Shown here one piece after another: positions 6,524 through 15,555 of a stretch of 19,895 bases of DNA. Below the pieces are notes generated by a model. The model was not told the origin of the DNA. It worked only from the letters and a program-made list of their open reading frames with translations, and searched no databases. The stretch is from JBAXLO01 sp037134755 (GTDB lineage: Bacteria > Bacteroidota > Bacteroidia > Bacteroidales > JACABE01). The stretch is taken from contig JBAXLO010000067.1 in NCBI GenBank assembly GCA_037134755.1, positions 1 to 19,895 of the forward strand, in the 5' to 3' direction. The translations under genes and the position numbers were made by a program. Each line of letters opens with the position of its first letter. Position 1 is the stretch's first letter.

Positions 6524-9500
6524 TTAAAATGAGTTTAAATCTGTTGGACGTAAAGCTCCAAACCATTTTACAACTTTCTCCCCAATGCCATCAGCTTTAA
6601 TATGAATAATATAAATACCACCAGCTATTGGAATATTTGCAAAATTCTTTAAATCCCAGTCAATTGAAGTTAGAGCTTCTCCATTTGCATTACCTGAAGT
6701 TACACCTTCTTTATCTACTGCAAATTGTCTTATCAAAGTTCCATTTACAGTATAAATTGTTACAGTACATTTTTGCGGTAAGTTAATTATACGTACTCTA
6801 TTATCTAACTGATTAATTTCATATTTTGAGAACGCATAATAAGGATTTGGAACTACACCAATTAAATCAAGAGCAGTTTTTGCTGCATCAGTAACATATC
6901 TTTGAGTAGCTAGATCAGATGTACCAAATTGATACATTGGAAAATTACTATTTTGTACTGTACTAGTGGTTCCAACATTGCCTGCAGCATAATTTTTATT
7001 ATATGGTTTTTGAACTCTAAGCCTTACTTTAGCTTCAGTTGGCATATTTTTTGGATTTTTATCTTTAAAAGCATATTGGTTATATACCATTGGAAGTCCA
7101 ACCCACATTACATTATTATAAACAACACCATACTTAATATTTTGTGTTCCTGTGCCATTTGGTTCACTTAACCTTTGATATAACCAAGAACCATTATCAT
7201 AAGCTGGGCAATTAGATGGAGATTGGAAAGATGTAATATTATCATTATGACCCATAATATAAATATAATGTTTACCTCCAAAAACAATGCTACCGTTACC
7301 AGCCATAAATGTTGAAGTTGGATTCCACATCATATCTTTACCATTATTCGCAGCTTGCCATGAATCTTCACCAAACATAATATTTAGTCTTTCTCCTGTT
7401 TCAATATTGATTGCATACCCTGGGAACCAACTCATCCCTGTTGGGTGATCAAAAGTAGGATCTACAACACCATCTTTATTTACGGAAGAATCAGAACGTA
7501 AAGCAAATTTCTTTACACCATTTACTAAAGTTGGATCATCACTAAGTTCAATAACCGGACACCTTGTCCATTTACTTTGATCTGGAGTAAATACAATATC
7601 AACACTAGCTAAATTACTTAAATTGTTTTTTGTAAAATAAGAATCTGTATTAGGTGCACTTATTGAATATGCTGGACCATTAGTATAAACAGAACATAAA
7701 CGATAAGGAGCCCATGTACCATTAAGTATTTTTCCATAAACTTTATTAGGATCTAAAAATGTCTTAGTATTAGCATCTGGCTTATAATAATAATCTTCAT
7801 TTTGTGCTACATTAGGATCTTGTGAATTACCCGATCTAATCCAGTTAAAACCATTAGTGTTTGCATCGATGTCAGGAACTCCAAATAACCAATTTTTAGT
7901 ACTGTCAGCATAAGTTAAGGTTCCTTCTATAAAACCATTATCTCTTACATAATTTCCTTCAGTTCCAGTTATTGGAGCAGCTAGTGGATCAACCTGATTA
8001 ATACTAATAGATAGTCCTAATTCAGGGATAATTTGTTCATTAGCTAATTGAATAGATAATTCAGAGGTATCATTAATAGTTTTTCCATTATCAACATAAG
8101 ATAAAACCCACTTCAATAATGAAATAGAATCTTTATAATAATTAATATCAGGATGATTTAATGGGTCTGGAGTTATAAACTTAAGAGTGTAATTACCTGC
8201 TTTTACATTTAAAGGATCTACTACTTTTACATTGATAGGTCCACTTCCATTCTCATAAATAGGATTTTCTATTATATAAGGTGGAGCTGTTTTTGACATT
8301 AATTCATTTATTGAAGATTGAGTTAAATCTAAATTCATTCCTCCATTTCCTTGTCCTTCTATCCTTTTAATTTTCGGACTTGAACCATATGCAGCATTTA
8401 ATACAGTTCCTCCTTTTTCAGGTGTTGAAATATGAGGAATTGCAATTACATGTGTAATTTCACCTTTAGGACTTTTACGACCGGCTAAATAAGGTTGCTT
8501 TTGTCCATCAAGATAATTTGCATCAATTGAGAACTTCTTAAAATTATTATATGCATAAGCAATTGCAATAAAATAATATTGTTTATGATTAACTAATCTA
8601 TCATCACCTGAAGCAAACAAATCTTTTTTAACATCGAAAGTATGTTGTATGCCACTATTTCCACCATTAACCATTTCTGTTGGAACTAAAGCTCCACCTA
8701 AGTTCTCAGCGGCAGTATAATTTATTAATTGTGATATAGGATTTAAATTAGCATCAACATTTTTAATATCACATTGAGCAACTAATCTTGCTTTATCATT
8801 ATTTTGCAAATCACTTACTGAGACTGAAGAATTAGCTAATTGATATATCTGATATCCTTCAAAATGATAATACCTATCAAATGGCACACCACTTACAGCA
8901 TCTTTTAACGCAATTCTAATATCTAACTCTTTGTATAATTCTTTGTAATTATTAGAGGACTTACTATTTGAAATATACAATATTAACTCCTTATCCAGTT
9001 CTTTTACAACTAAATCTGGAGCATCTGGACCATCAAGAACTTTAAAACAATTATCAAAAAGCGCTTGGCATTTATCATCAACATTTCTAAGTAATTTAAC
9101 TGAAGCAAATGGCCCACCTGATGGTGCTTGCGCCCAAGGAATACCAACAGTAATATAATTAACAGCACCTGGTTTTAAAGTAAATGGACCTGCTGATTGC
9201 ATAAAACGTCTATCACCATAAGGGTTATTTGCAGTTTCTTCAGTCCATAAAGTGCCGGGCATTGGATCAGGGCCACAACCTGTTCCCCAATGTAGTGGAT
9301 CTGAATCACCCGGAAACATAAAATCTGCATTAACATTAGATAAAGCTCCTGGAGAATTATAATAACCGGTTCCGCCATAAACCATGTGTGTATTATCTTT
9401 CCAAATAGCTTTCATTAAATTATAATATTCTATAGCTACTTGTGGATCTGTAGTAGGTCCAGTATTTGCATTGATATGGTAAACAAAACGTCTCATTCCA

Positions 9501-10759
9501 AATCGTTCGTCATCTACTATACCATTTCCAAAATTCACACCATTAATACTTGCATCACAAAGTTGATTTAAATGTGCTGAATCGCTGTATTTTGGGTTAT
9601 CAATATAATCAGGATCCATATATGGACCTTGAAAATAGTCAAGTCCAATAGCAGGAGGATTACCTTCATAAGCCCAATATTCACCTTCACCATCTACATC
9701 TTTACCATTATAAACATAACCTAACCCTCTTGAAACGTCACAACCGGTATAATCATCAAAAGCATAACCTAAGTCAAAATCTACCCATTGACAAAAATAA
9801 GTTTCTGTTAAAGTATATGTTGAACGATTAACGATCTCATAAGAATAAAAAGTCATATTATTTATTTCATCATTAGTTGAGAAACTAAAAGCTTGAGCTC
9901 TTATTTCTAAACCTATGGGAGCACCTTGTGTTTCTGTATGAGTATTACCTTTATCATTAAATACCCACCATAATGTCATATCACCTTTTAATACCTGATC
10001 AACAAGAATCCCTCCTTTAACTTTAGGATTACCATTCCCCATAGTTGTTTCCATAGTTGTTTCCATTGGTTTCCATGTTCCATCAGGATTTTGTTTATCA
10101 GGATTTGTTGGACATAATGAATTAGTAAAATCATAATAAGGATAATCTCCATCATCAGGATTATATACATAATCACCATTCACATCATAAAATGGAGCAA
10201 GATAATTAGTTTGCAATTTACTTAGATCACCTCTCCATGGCCAATCTTTAATTACTTGAGTTTGGTAATCCGAATTACCTGGATTAGCAATAAACGCTTC
10301 TACTTCAGCTTTAGTTATTGAAAAATGTCTATCCCATTTAACACAAGTTTCAGCATCAACAGCAGCAGTCCCATCAACTGTTAAAGGACCAGTCCAATAA
10401 TCTACACCACCATCTCTATATCTTTGAGCTGCAAGTTTTAATTGTTTATTAACATCTAAACCTCCAATCCAAAGAGCACAGGCAAACGATGAGGTTTTTC
10501 TTGAACCTTTTGGTATTTCATATTGAGCTTTACCATTACCACCGGCAAGATCCCACCACATATCTCCACCAGTATTTATTCTTGCCCTTACATTATTTAG
10601 ATTTAAATCTGTTGAACCAGTTGCAGGCTTACACAACGAAGCAACTGCACGAACTGATTTAGTTTTTGTTTTAGCACCAACAAACCTTTCAGCAAAAGAA
10701 TTATTTGAAAGATATAATACCGTGGTAATTACAAATAAGATTTGAATTAATTTTTTCAT
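6524..10759 (-). CDS. Very large secreted protein with a T9SS-like C-terminal sorting domain
   Basis: This is a 1411-residue exported protein of unknown function. The signal peptide is at residues 1-23 (MKKLIQILFVITTVLYLSNN, then SFA). The N-terminal region (about 50-130) has NVRARINTGGDMWWDLAGG and SSFACALWIGGLD, a pattern I associate with large hypothetical T9SS proteins of this phylum. A probable calcium-loop motif lies at 192-207 (DVNGDYVYNPDDGDYP). The last ~110 residues (from about 1299) begin VVPNPYYAFSKYEI and contain VRIINLPQKCTVTIYTVNGT and PIAGGIYIIHIKADG. This matches the layout of type A sorting domains (PNP start, IYTVNG strand, G-Y pair, final Lys-containing strand). An 11-residue tail GALRPTDLNSF follows the last K-V-V-K strand. 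No catalytic motif was recognised. It lies 45 bp after the TonB-dependent receptor gene and 43 bp before the PorV-like gene. Confidence 0.75.
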   Translation of the reverse strand: MKKLIQILFVITTVLYLSNNSFAERFVGAKTKTKSVRAVASLCKPATGSTDLNLNNVRARINTGGDMWWDLAGGNGKAQYEIPKGSRKTSSFACALWIGGLDVNKQLKLAAQRYRDGGVDYWTGPLTVDGTAAVDAETCVKWDRHFSITKAEVEAFIANPGNSDYQTQVIKDWPWRGDLSKLQTNYLAPFYDVNGDYVYNPDDGDYPYYDFTNSLCPTNPDKQNPDGTWKPMETTMETTMGNGNPKVKGGILVDQVLKGDMTLWWVFNDKGNTHTETQGAPIGLEIRAQAFSFSTNDEINNMTFYSYEIVNRSTYTLTETYFCQWVDFDLGYAFDDYTGCDVSRGLGYVYNGKDVDGEGEYWAYEGNPPAIGLDYFQGPYMDPDYIDNPKYSDSAHLNQLCDASINGVNFGNGIVDDERFGMRRFVYHINANTGPTTDPQVAIEYYNLMKAIWKDNTHMVYGGTGYYNSPGALSNVNADFMFPGDSDPLHWGTGCGPDPMPGTLWTEETANNPYGDRRFMQSAGPFTLKPGAVNYITVGIPWAQAPSGGPFASVKLLRNVDDKCQALFDNCFKVLDGPDAPDLVVKELDKELILYISNSKSSNNYKELYKELDIRIALKDAVSGVPFDRYYHFEGYQIYQLANSSVSVSDLQNNDKARLVAQCDIKNVDANLNPISQLINYTAAENLGGALVPTEMVNGGNSGIQHTFDVKKDLFASGDDRLVNHKQYYFIAIAYAYNNFKKFSIDANYLDGQKQPYLAGRKSPKGEITHVIAIPHISTPEKGGTVLNAAYGSSPKIKRIEGQGNGGMNLDLTQSSINELMSKTAPPYIIENPIYENGSGPINVKVVDPLNVKAGNYTLKFITPDPLNHPDINYYKDSISLLKWVLSYVDNGKTINDTSELSIQLANEQIIPELGLSISINQVDPLAAPITGTEGNYVRDNGFIEGTLTYADSTKNWLFGVPDIDANTNGFNWIRSGNSQDPNVAQNEDYYYKPDANTKTFLDPNKVYGKILNGTWAPYRLCSVYTNGPAYSISAPNTDSYFTKNNLSNLASVDIVFTPDQSKWTRCPVIELSDDPTLVNGVKKFALRSDSSVNKDGVVDPTFDHPTGMSWFPGYAINIETGERLNIMFGEDSWQAANNGKDMMWNPTSTFMAGNGSIVFGGKHYIYIMGHNDNITSFQSPSNCPAYDNGSWLYQRLSEPNGTGTQNIKYGVVYNNVMWVGLPMVYNQYAFKDKNPKNMPTEAKVRLRVQKPYNKNYAAGNVGTTSTVQNSNFPMYQFGTSDLATQRYVTDAAKTALDLIGVVPNPYYAFSKYEINQLDNRVRIINLPQKCTVTIYTVNGTLIRQFAVDKEGVTSGNANGEALTSIDWDLKNFANIPIAGGIYIIHIKADGIGEKVVKWFGALRPTDLNSF
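10039..10062. repeat. Tandem duplication of a 12-bp unit within the large-protein gene
   Basis: Two perfect adjacent copies of CCATAGTTGTTT (10039-10050 and 10051-10062) encode METTMETT at residues 232-239 of the 1411-residue protein. This is a recent-looking in-frame duplication that leaves the reading frame open. Confidence 0.6.
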
Positions 10760-10804
10760 TACTTATATATTGTTAAAAGTCATTAATTTCAGAAAAATAA
10801 TAAA

Positions 10805-13800
10805 TTAAAAATTAAGCATTAGTCCTAAACGTATTCTTCTAGGAAGTGAATAATTGTATGGGTTGTTAATCATTGCTGAGTACAAATCTCTATATGATTG
10901 TGGATCTGCCATTGTGGCGATTGTAGATTGGTTTTGGGCTGCAGATAAATACCCATTGTCATTTGGATTACCCGTTGTAGAATAAACTCCAATTGTATTT
11001 GTAGTATTAAGTACATTCATTAATTGAAGGTAAATATTTAGAACTATATACTTTTTGTTTTTTCCTTCTTTATTATTTACTTTAAGTACAACATCCCTAT
11101 CTATCTGAGCATCTACATAAAATTGCCAAGGTAATCTTGATCCATTTAAATTACCTTCAATTGTATTTCCAATAATATTTCTTTTTGTATAAGGTGTTCC
11201 TGATCCGCCATTAAATGTAATATTTAAACCTGTATTTTCTAATAAAGGAATTGTTTTAACTTTATCGGTTCCCTTTATTTTTTTTGTAATAGTAGGTCCA
11301 TTGTATTTTTTTCCTTCATCAAATCTAAAATCAAAATTAACTTTAACAGCATGACGTTGGTCATAAGCTAATGCATAAGTAGTCCTTAAATTTGGTTGAC
11401 CTGAACTTACTAGATTAATCTGATCTGTTGCTGATGAACCTGTACCATTAGCAAATTGCAAGGTATAACTAGTCCTAATTCTAACATTACTTGATCTTCT
11501 TAAATCATAACTAACTGTCATTCCTTTTACTGTTCCAAAGTCAATGTTAGTAAAAGAAATATAATTTGGGTTTGGATCAGCTCCAGCAAATTGTTTTGCT
11601 TGAACTAGATTACGAATTTCTCTATAATATGCTGAAAATTTAAGTGAAGAAGAATTTGATAATTTCTGTTGAAAACCTAATTCATAATCTGTAGTTTTCT
11701 CTGGCATTAAATTTGGATTATCAATTACTGTAGATCCAATTTTATCTATAAATAAATATGAAATAGGATCCATTCTTAAACCAGTTGTAGGTCTTTTAGT
11801 AATAATATCATAATGTGCAAAAAATAAAGCTTCATCAGAAATAGGGAATGAAAAAGATATACGAGGCATAAAAGTAGTTTGAGGCGAATAATCTCTGAAA
11901 GCATCAATACTTATTGCTGTTTGATTTGGGTCTGAGCGATAAGGAGTAGGTTTTCCTGAAACACCCTTTATAAGAGTTGGGTCTGTAATAACACTTCCTG
12001 TTGCATTATACCATACATCACCGTTTCTATATCCTAATACTTTTGGTGTTGTTGCCTTAAAGTCATCAACATATACAACTGCGCTTGAACTTACTGAAGT
12101 TGGATGGCTGCCACTATTTGTAGTATTATAAATCCCAGGAACATCTTGAACTGTTTTAGCTGAATAAAAAAGATAAGGATCTTTTAAAACCATTTGGTTT
12201 GCATCAAAACGGTCAACACGTACACCGATATTAAAAATCAAATCACTGAAAGAAAATTTATCTTGAATATAACCTGCCATATAAAGTGGTTCAAAAGCAC
12301 CTACTTCTCTTTTATAATTACCATATTCATCTTTTGCACTAAAGAAATCTTGTAAAGATGGTTGTTTAGATAATTTTTTACCAGTATAATCATAACCATA
12401 ATAGTTAACATAAGATGAACCTTGATTTAAAAGTTCATCAGCACTAAACATATTAATTTTATATAAATCTGGACTATAATTATCTATATCAATCCAATCA
12501 GATAATTTATGTCCATCAACAGCCATTCCAAGAGCTTTTCTTAAATTATAATCAAAAAATGATTGTTCGCTTTGAGAATATTTGTAATCATAATAAATAG
12601 TATCAAACAAACCTCCTGGATGTAAAGTAGGATGATCTGTATCAAGCTGACCAATATGTCTATTTGCAAGATTACGCATAAGTGTCCATAAACCTACTGG
12701 GCTTACATTATAACTTCTATCAACTAACTGTTCATATTGAATACCGAATTCAAATGCATGGTTACCAATATCTGCAGATCCATTTGCATTAATAGAAAAT
12801 TGAGTTTCATCAAAATTCCCATATCCATTATATACAGTACCTGTATTATTAAATAGTGCATAAACTGATGATGGAACTTCACCATTTAATAGACCTTTGT
12901 ATTGTTGAATTGTTGTATAATTCTGATAAAATCCTGAATGAAGATTAAATAAACTATAATATTGAGATGTGTAATTAGCTAATGTAGGATTGATTTCAGA
13001 ACGTTGATATGTTACTAATGTGTCGTAAACATTATTTAGAAGTAATACATTATTATATATTACACCATTTACTGTATCTGATCCTAGACCAAAATTTGGA
13101 GCTTTATAAGTTTTAAATTTACCAACATAACCGTATTGAAATAAATTATCTTTATGATTAGCATCTTGACTAGTACTAGCAAATTTAGTATAATCTGCCT
13201 GTATTTGATAATAAACATTTTTAACAAGTGATTTATTATCTTTATCACCTAAGAATCTTTGAGAAAATCTACCATAAAATCTCCATGTAGAATTTACATA
13301 TTCTCCATTATTTATTGAATTTAAGAATGCATTAGCACGATCCCAAGATCTTCCGGTATTCCAATCAAGAGAACCGCCAAAAGTTAAATTTGTTGTAGCT
13401 GTTGTTCTAACGTCTATCTTTCCGGCAAAGTTAACACTGTAAGCATTTCCGTTTTGTTTTGTATATACTTTTTCAAGATCAGAAGCTCTTAGATATTGAG
13501 CATTATAGAAAACGCCCAATGCTCCATTGATATTTTGTAAAGTAATTGGATTTTGTTCCAAATAGGTTCTTTTGGCATCGTTTACTTGATAATCACCGTT
13601 ACCGAATGGTCGTGTATCTTTAATAGATGTAAATTCACCAGAGATAAAGAAACCTAAAAGAGATGTTTTTTGATTAGGATCTTTACTTTTTAACAATGGA
13701 CCATTTAAACTAAAAGAAGCAACATTATAACCTTGTTTATCCCACAACTCAGAACTTACTATTTCAACACTACCACCAAACTCTCTTGATGGTCCTTTTG

Positions 13801-14467
13801 TTACAATATTAAGAATACCTCCGGTTGCTTCACCATATTTAGCAGGTGTACCACCAACAAGCATACCAACTTCTTCAATAGCAGATTTAGGAAGACCTGA
13901 AGATCCTCTAACCTTAACACCATCAATAAAAGTTACAGTACCATCCTCGCGTTGACCACGAACACTACCCATTCCTCCATCTTGAGAAAAAACACCTCCA
14001 ACAGTTGCTGCAATAGATTCTGCTGAACGTCCCGGCATCTTAGATATTTCCTCAGATGTTACAGTTTCACCGGATTGTGTCTGGTCTTTAGAAATTAATG
14101 GAACTTTATAATCAGTAATAACAACTTCTTCCAAAGTCTTAGTGGTTGCTTCCATTGTTATATCATTAAAAGTAATCGTATTTGAATTAATAACGACACC
14201 TTTAATTAATAATGGTTTGTAACCTACGTATGTTGCTTTAACATCGTACTTTCCGGTTGGAAGTGGTTTAATTGTGTACTTACCATCAAAATCAGTAGTA
14301 CCTGCGCCAAATTGTTTACCTCCTTGGTCAACCACAATATTAGCAAAAGGGATTGGCTGTTTTGTGTCTTTGTCAGTGATTTTCCCTTTAAGTTCACCGT
14401 TTTGCGAATATACTAAAAGATTAACTGATAGTAAGATTCCTAAAGTAATTAGTATTTTTTTAAACAT
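10805..14467 (-). CDS. TonB-dependent receptor with carboxypeptidase-regulatory-like domain
   Basis: This is an outer-membrane receptor of 1220 residues that would import or bind a substrate using TonB energy. Signal peptide about 1-21 (ILLSVNLLVYSQ). An N-terminal carboxypeptidase-regulatory-like domain spans about 24-110 (GKITDKDTKQPIPFANIVV, then TDFDGKYTIKPLPTGKYDV). A TonB-box-like LEEVVITDYKVPLIS follows. The plug is at about 133-230 (MPGRSAESIAATVGGVFSQD, then DGVKVRGSSGLP, then EATGGILNIVTKG). The barrel fills the remaining ~985 residues, ending NYSLPRRIRLGLMLNF with a C-terminal aromatic residue as expected. No SusD-like gene is adjacent, so this is not a standard SusCD pair. It is the first gene of the receptor / large protein / PorV-like unit. 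A LytTR-type direct repeat lies upstream of it (14650-14680). Confidence 0.93.
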   Translation of the reverse strand: MFKKILITLGILLSVNLLVYSQNGELKGKITDKDTKQPIPFANIVVDQGGKQFGAGTTDFDGKYTIKPLPTGKYDVKATYVGYKPLLIKGVVINSNTITFNDITMEATTKTLEEVVITDYKVPLISKDQTQSGETVTSEEISKMPGRSAESIAATVGGVFSQDGGMGSVRGQREDGTVTFIDGVKVRGSSGLPKSAIEEVGMLVGGTPAKYGEATGGILNIVTKGPSREFGGSVEIVSSELWDKQGYNVASFSLNGPLLKSKDPNQKTSLLGFFISGEFTSIKDTRPFGNGDYQVNDAKRTYLEQNPITLQNINGALGVFYNAQYLRASDLEKVYTKQNGNAYSVNFAGKIDVRTTATTNLTFGGSLDWNTGRSWDRANAFLNSINNGEYVNSTWRFYGRFSQRFLGDKDNKSLVKNVYYQIQADYTKFASTSQDANHKDNLFQYGYVGKFKTYKAPNFGLGSDTVNGVIYNNVLLLNNVYDTLVTYQRSEINPTLANYTSQYYSLFNLHSGFYQNYTTIQQYKGLLNGEVPSSVYALFNNTGTVYNGYGNFDETQFSINANGSADIGNHAFEFGIQYEQLVDRSYNVSPVGLWTLMRNLANRHIGQLDTDHPTLHPGGLFDTIYYDYKYSQSEQSFFDYNLRKALGMAVDGHKLSDWIDIDNYSPDLYKINMFSADELLNQGSSYVNYYGYDYTGKKLSKQPSLQDFFSAKDEYGNYKREVGAFEPLYMAGYIQDKFSFSDLIFNIGVRVDRFDANQMVLKDPYLFYSAKTVQDVPGIYNTTNSGSHPTSVSSSAVVYVDDFKATTPKVLGYRNGDVWYNATGSVITDPTLIKGVSGKPTPYRSDPNQTAISIDAFRDYSPQTTFMPRISFSFPISDEALFFAHYDIITKRPTTGLRMDPISYLFIDKIGSTVIDNPNLMPEKTTDYELGFQQKLSNSSSLKFSAYYREIRNLVQAKQFAGADPNPNYISFTNIDFGTVKGMTVSYDLRRSSNVRIRTSYTLQFANGTGSSATDQINLVSSGQPNLRTTYALAYDQRHAVKVNFDFRFDEGKKYNGPTITKKIKGTDKVKTIPLLENTGLNITFNGGSGTPYTKRNIIGNTIEGNLNGSRLPWQFYVDAQIDRDVVLKVNNKEGKNKKYIVLNIYLQLMNVLNTTNTIGVYSTTGNPNDNGYLSAAQNQSTIATMADPQSYRDLYSAMINNPYNYSLPRRIRLGLMLNF

Positions 14468-14649
14468 ACACCTGTAATTTTTATGTTACGATAAATTGCA
14501 AATTAAAGTGGGTAAAATTATAAAAAATATTGATACCCTACGATTATTATTTTTCTTGTTTTTACTTTTCAAAAATCAATATTAATAATTACAATTCTAA
14601 AAAGTTTTGTAAAATTAATAAACATTTAATCAAAAATTAGTATAAAATC

Positions 14650-14680
14650 AGTTAACGGTGATAAAAAAAAAGTTAACGGT
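14650..14680 (-). promoter_or_regulatory. Candidate LytTR operator (two direct repeats, 21-bp period)
   Basis: AGTTAACGGT occurs at 14650-14659 and again at 14671-14680. On the minus strand this is ACCGTTAAC, 12 bp, ACCGTTAAC. Published LytTR-domain sites are pairs of 9-bp direct repeats of the form [TA][AC][CA]GTTN[AG][TG] separated by 12-13 bp; each copy here matches 8 of 9 positions (only the final C differs). Because GTTAAC is itself palindromic, each copy also fits the consensus 8 of 9 on the plus strand, so orientation is not settled. The site lies between a LytTR regulator gene and the receptor operon, about 185-215 bp upstream of the receptor start codon. Confidence 0.65.
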
Positions 14681-14749
14681 AAAATTGATAACTTTTTTCA
14701 CTTTTTAACCCACGATTTATTACTTTTTTTTCGACTCCTAATGTGACGG

Positions 14750-14779
14750 CAAATTTAGTAAAAATTATTAATATGGAAA
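14750..14779 (-). promoter_or_regulatory. Possible Bacteroidota-type promoter ahead of the receptor operon
   Basis: On the minus strand TAAATTTG (14757-14750) matches the TAnnTTTG -7 box exactly. TTTC (14779-14776), one base off the TTTG -33 element, lies 18 nt upstream of it. Transcription would start near 14743 and run into the receptor gene, placing the LytTR repeats downstream of the start. The rest of the 14468-14767 gap is AT-rich and shows only one-mismatch -7 boxes closer to the gene (for example CAAAAATC at 14570-14577 and CAAATTAA near 14500), so the real start is uncertain. Confidence 0.3.
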
Positions 14780-15529
14780 CATTTTTTCTAAATCACTTAA
14801 AATTTCTACAATTTTATCCTTCTTTCGCCTAGAAACCGGTATCTTACTTCCATCAGACATAATGATGACTCCTTCGTTCCTTAAATAACTTTTTATATGC
14901 TTTGTGTTAATTAAGTGTGACTTGTGTGTTCTGATAAAATTATATTCATTTAAAAGTTCTTCATTTTGTTTTAAAGTTTTTGAAATTAATATCATTGAAT
15001 CATTCTTAAAATAAAATCTGGTATAATAATCATCTGATTCACACCTAATAATATCATCTGTTTTTACTATATGAATTCCTTCAGATGTACTAAGAATTAT
15101 CTTAGGTTCCACATTTGGGGCCTTAATGTTGTCTAATAATACCTGAATATTTTTATTTATCTGTCCTTTATTTTGCTTTTTTATATATTTATCGACAGCA
15201 TAATTTAAATCATCGGGGTTAATCGGTTTTAAAATATAATCCAAAGCACTAAATCTAATTGCTTTTATTGCATACTGATCGTGAGCAGTTGTAAATATCA
15301 CTTCAAAATTATATTCTTTAATATCTTCTAATAATTTAAAACCACTGCCATCAGGCATTTGAATATCAAGAAAAACAATTTCCGGTGACAACTCTTTAAT
15401 TTTATTAACTCCTGACTGACATCCGTCAGCCTGACCGATAACTTCGATTGTAGGACAATATCTTTCAATCATTCCTACTAAAGTGTCTCTTGATCTTTTT
15501 TCGTCATCAATAATTACTGCTTTAATCAT
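14768..15529 (-). CDS. LytTR-family response regulator
   Basis: This is a DNA-binding response regulator of 253 residues. The receiver domain is at about 1-120: Asp8 and Asp9 in IIDDEKRS, the phosphoacceptor Asp55 in VFLDIQMPDGSGF, Thr81 in IFTTAHDQYAI, and Lys101 in DYILKPINPDDL. A short linker leads to a LytTR DNA-binding domain at about 150-250 (EGIHIVKTDDIIRCESDDYY, then FIRTHKSHLINTKHIKSY, then IMSDGSKIPVSRRKKD). It follows the propeller histidine kinase by 26 bp on the same strand, so the two should be a cognate pair. The nearest downstream operon is the receptor / large protein / PorV-like unit, and the paired 9-bp repeats between them fit a LytTR site. No clear terminator was seen after this gene, so some read-through into the receptor operon is possible. 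Confidence 0.95.
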   Translation of the reverse strand: MIKAVIIDDEKRSRDTLVGMIERYCPTIEVIGQADGCQSGVNKIKELSPEIVFLDIQMPDGSGFKLLEDIKEYNFEVIFTTAHDQYAIKAIRFSALDYILKPINPDDLNYAVDKYIKKQNKGQINKNIQVLLDNIKAPNVEPKIILSTSEGIHIVKTDDIIRCESDDYYTRFYFKNDSMILISKTLKQNEELLNEYNFIRTHKSHLINTKHIKSYLRNEGVIIMSDGSKIPVSRRKKDKIVEILSDLEKMFPY

Positions 15530-15555
15530 CTTAATTCATTTTAAAAATATAAAAA

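Noticed and set aside
10805..14467. SusC of a polysaccharide-utilisation locus
   Set aside because: There is no SusD-like gene nearby, no glycoside hydrolase, and the next genes are a T9SS-type cargo and a PorV-like barrel.
14687..14695. Third LytTR half-site AAAGTTATC on the minus strand
   Set aside because: It matches only 7 of 9 consensus positions and its spacing to the nearest repeat (15 bp) is out of phase with the 21-bp pair.
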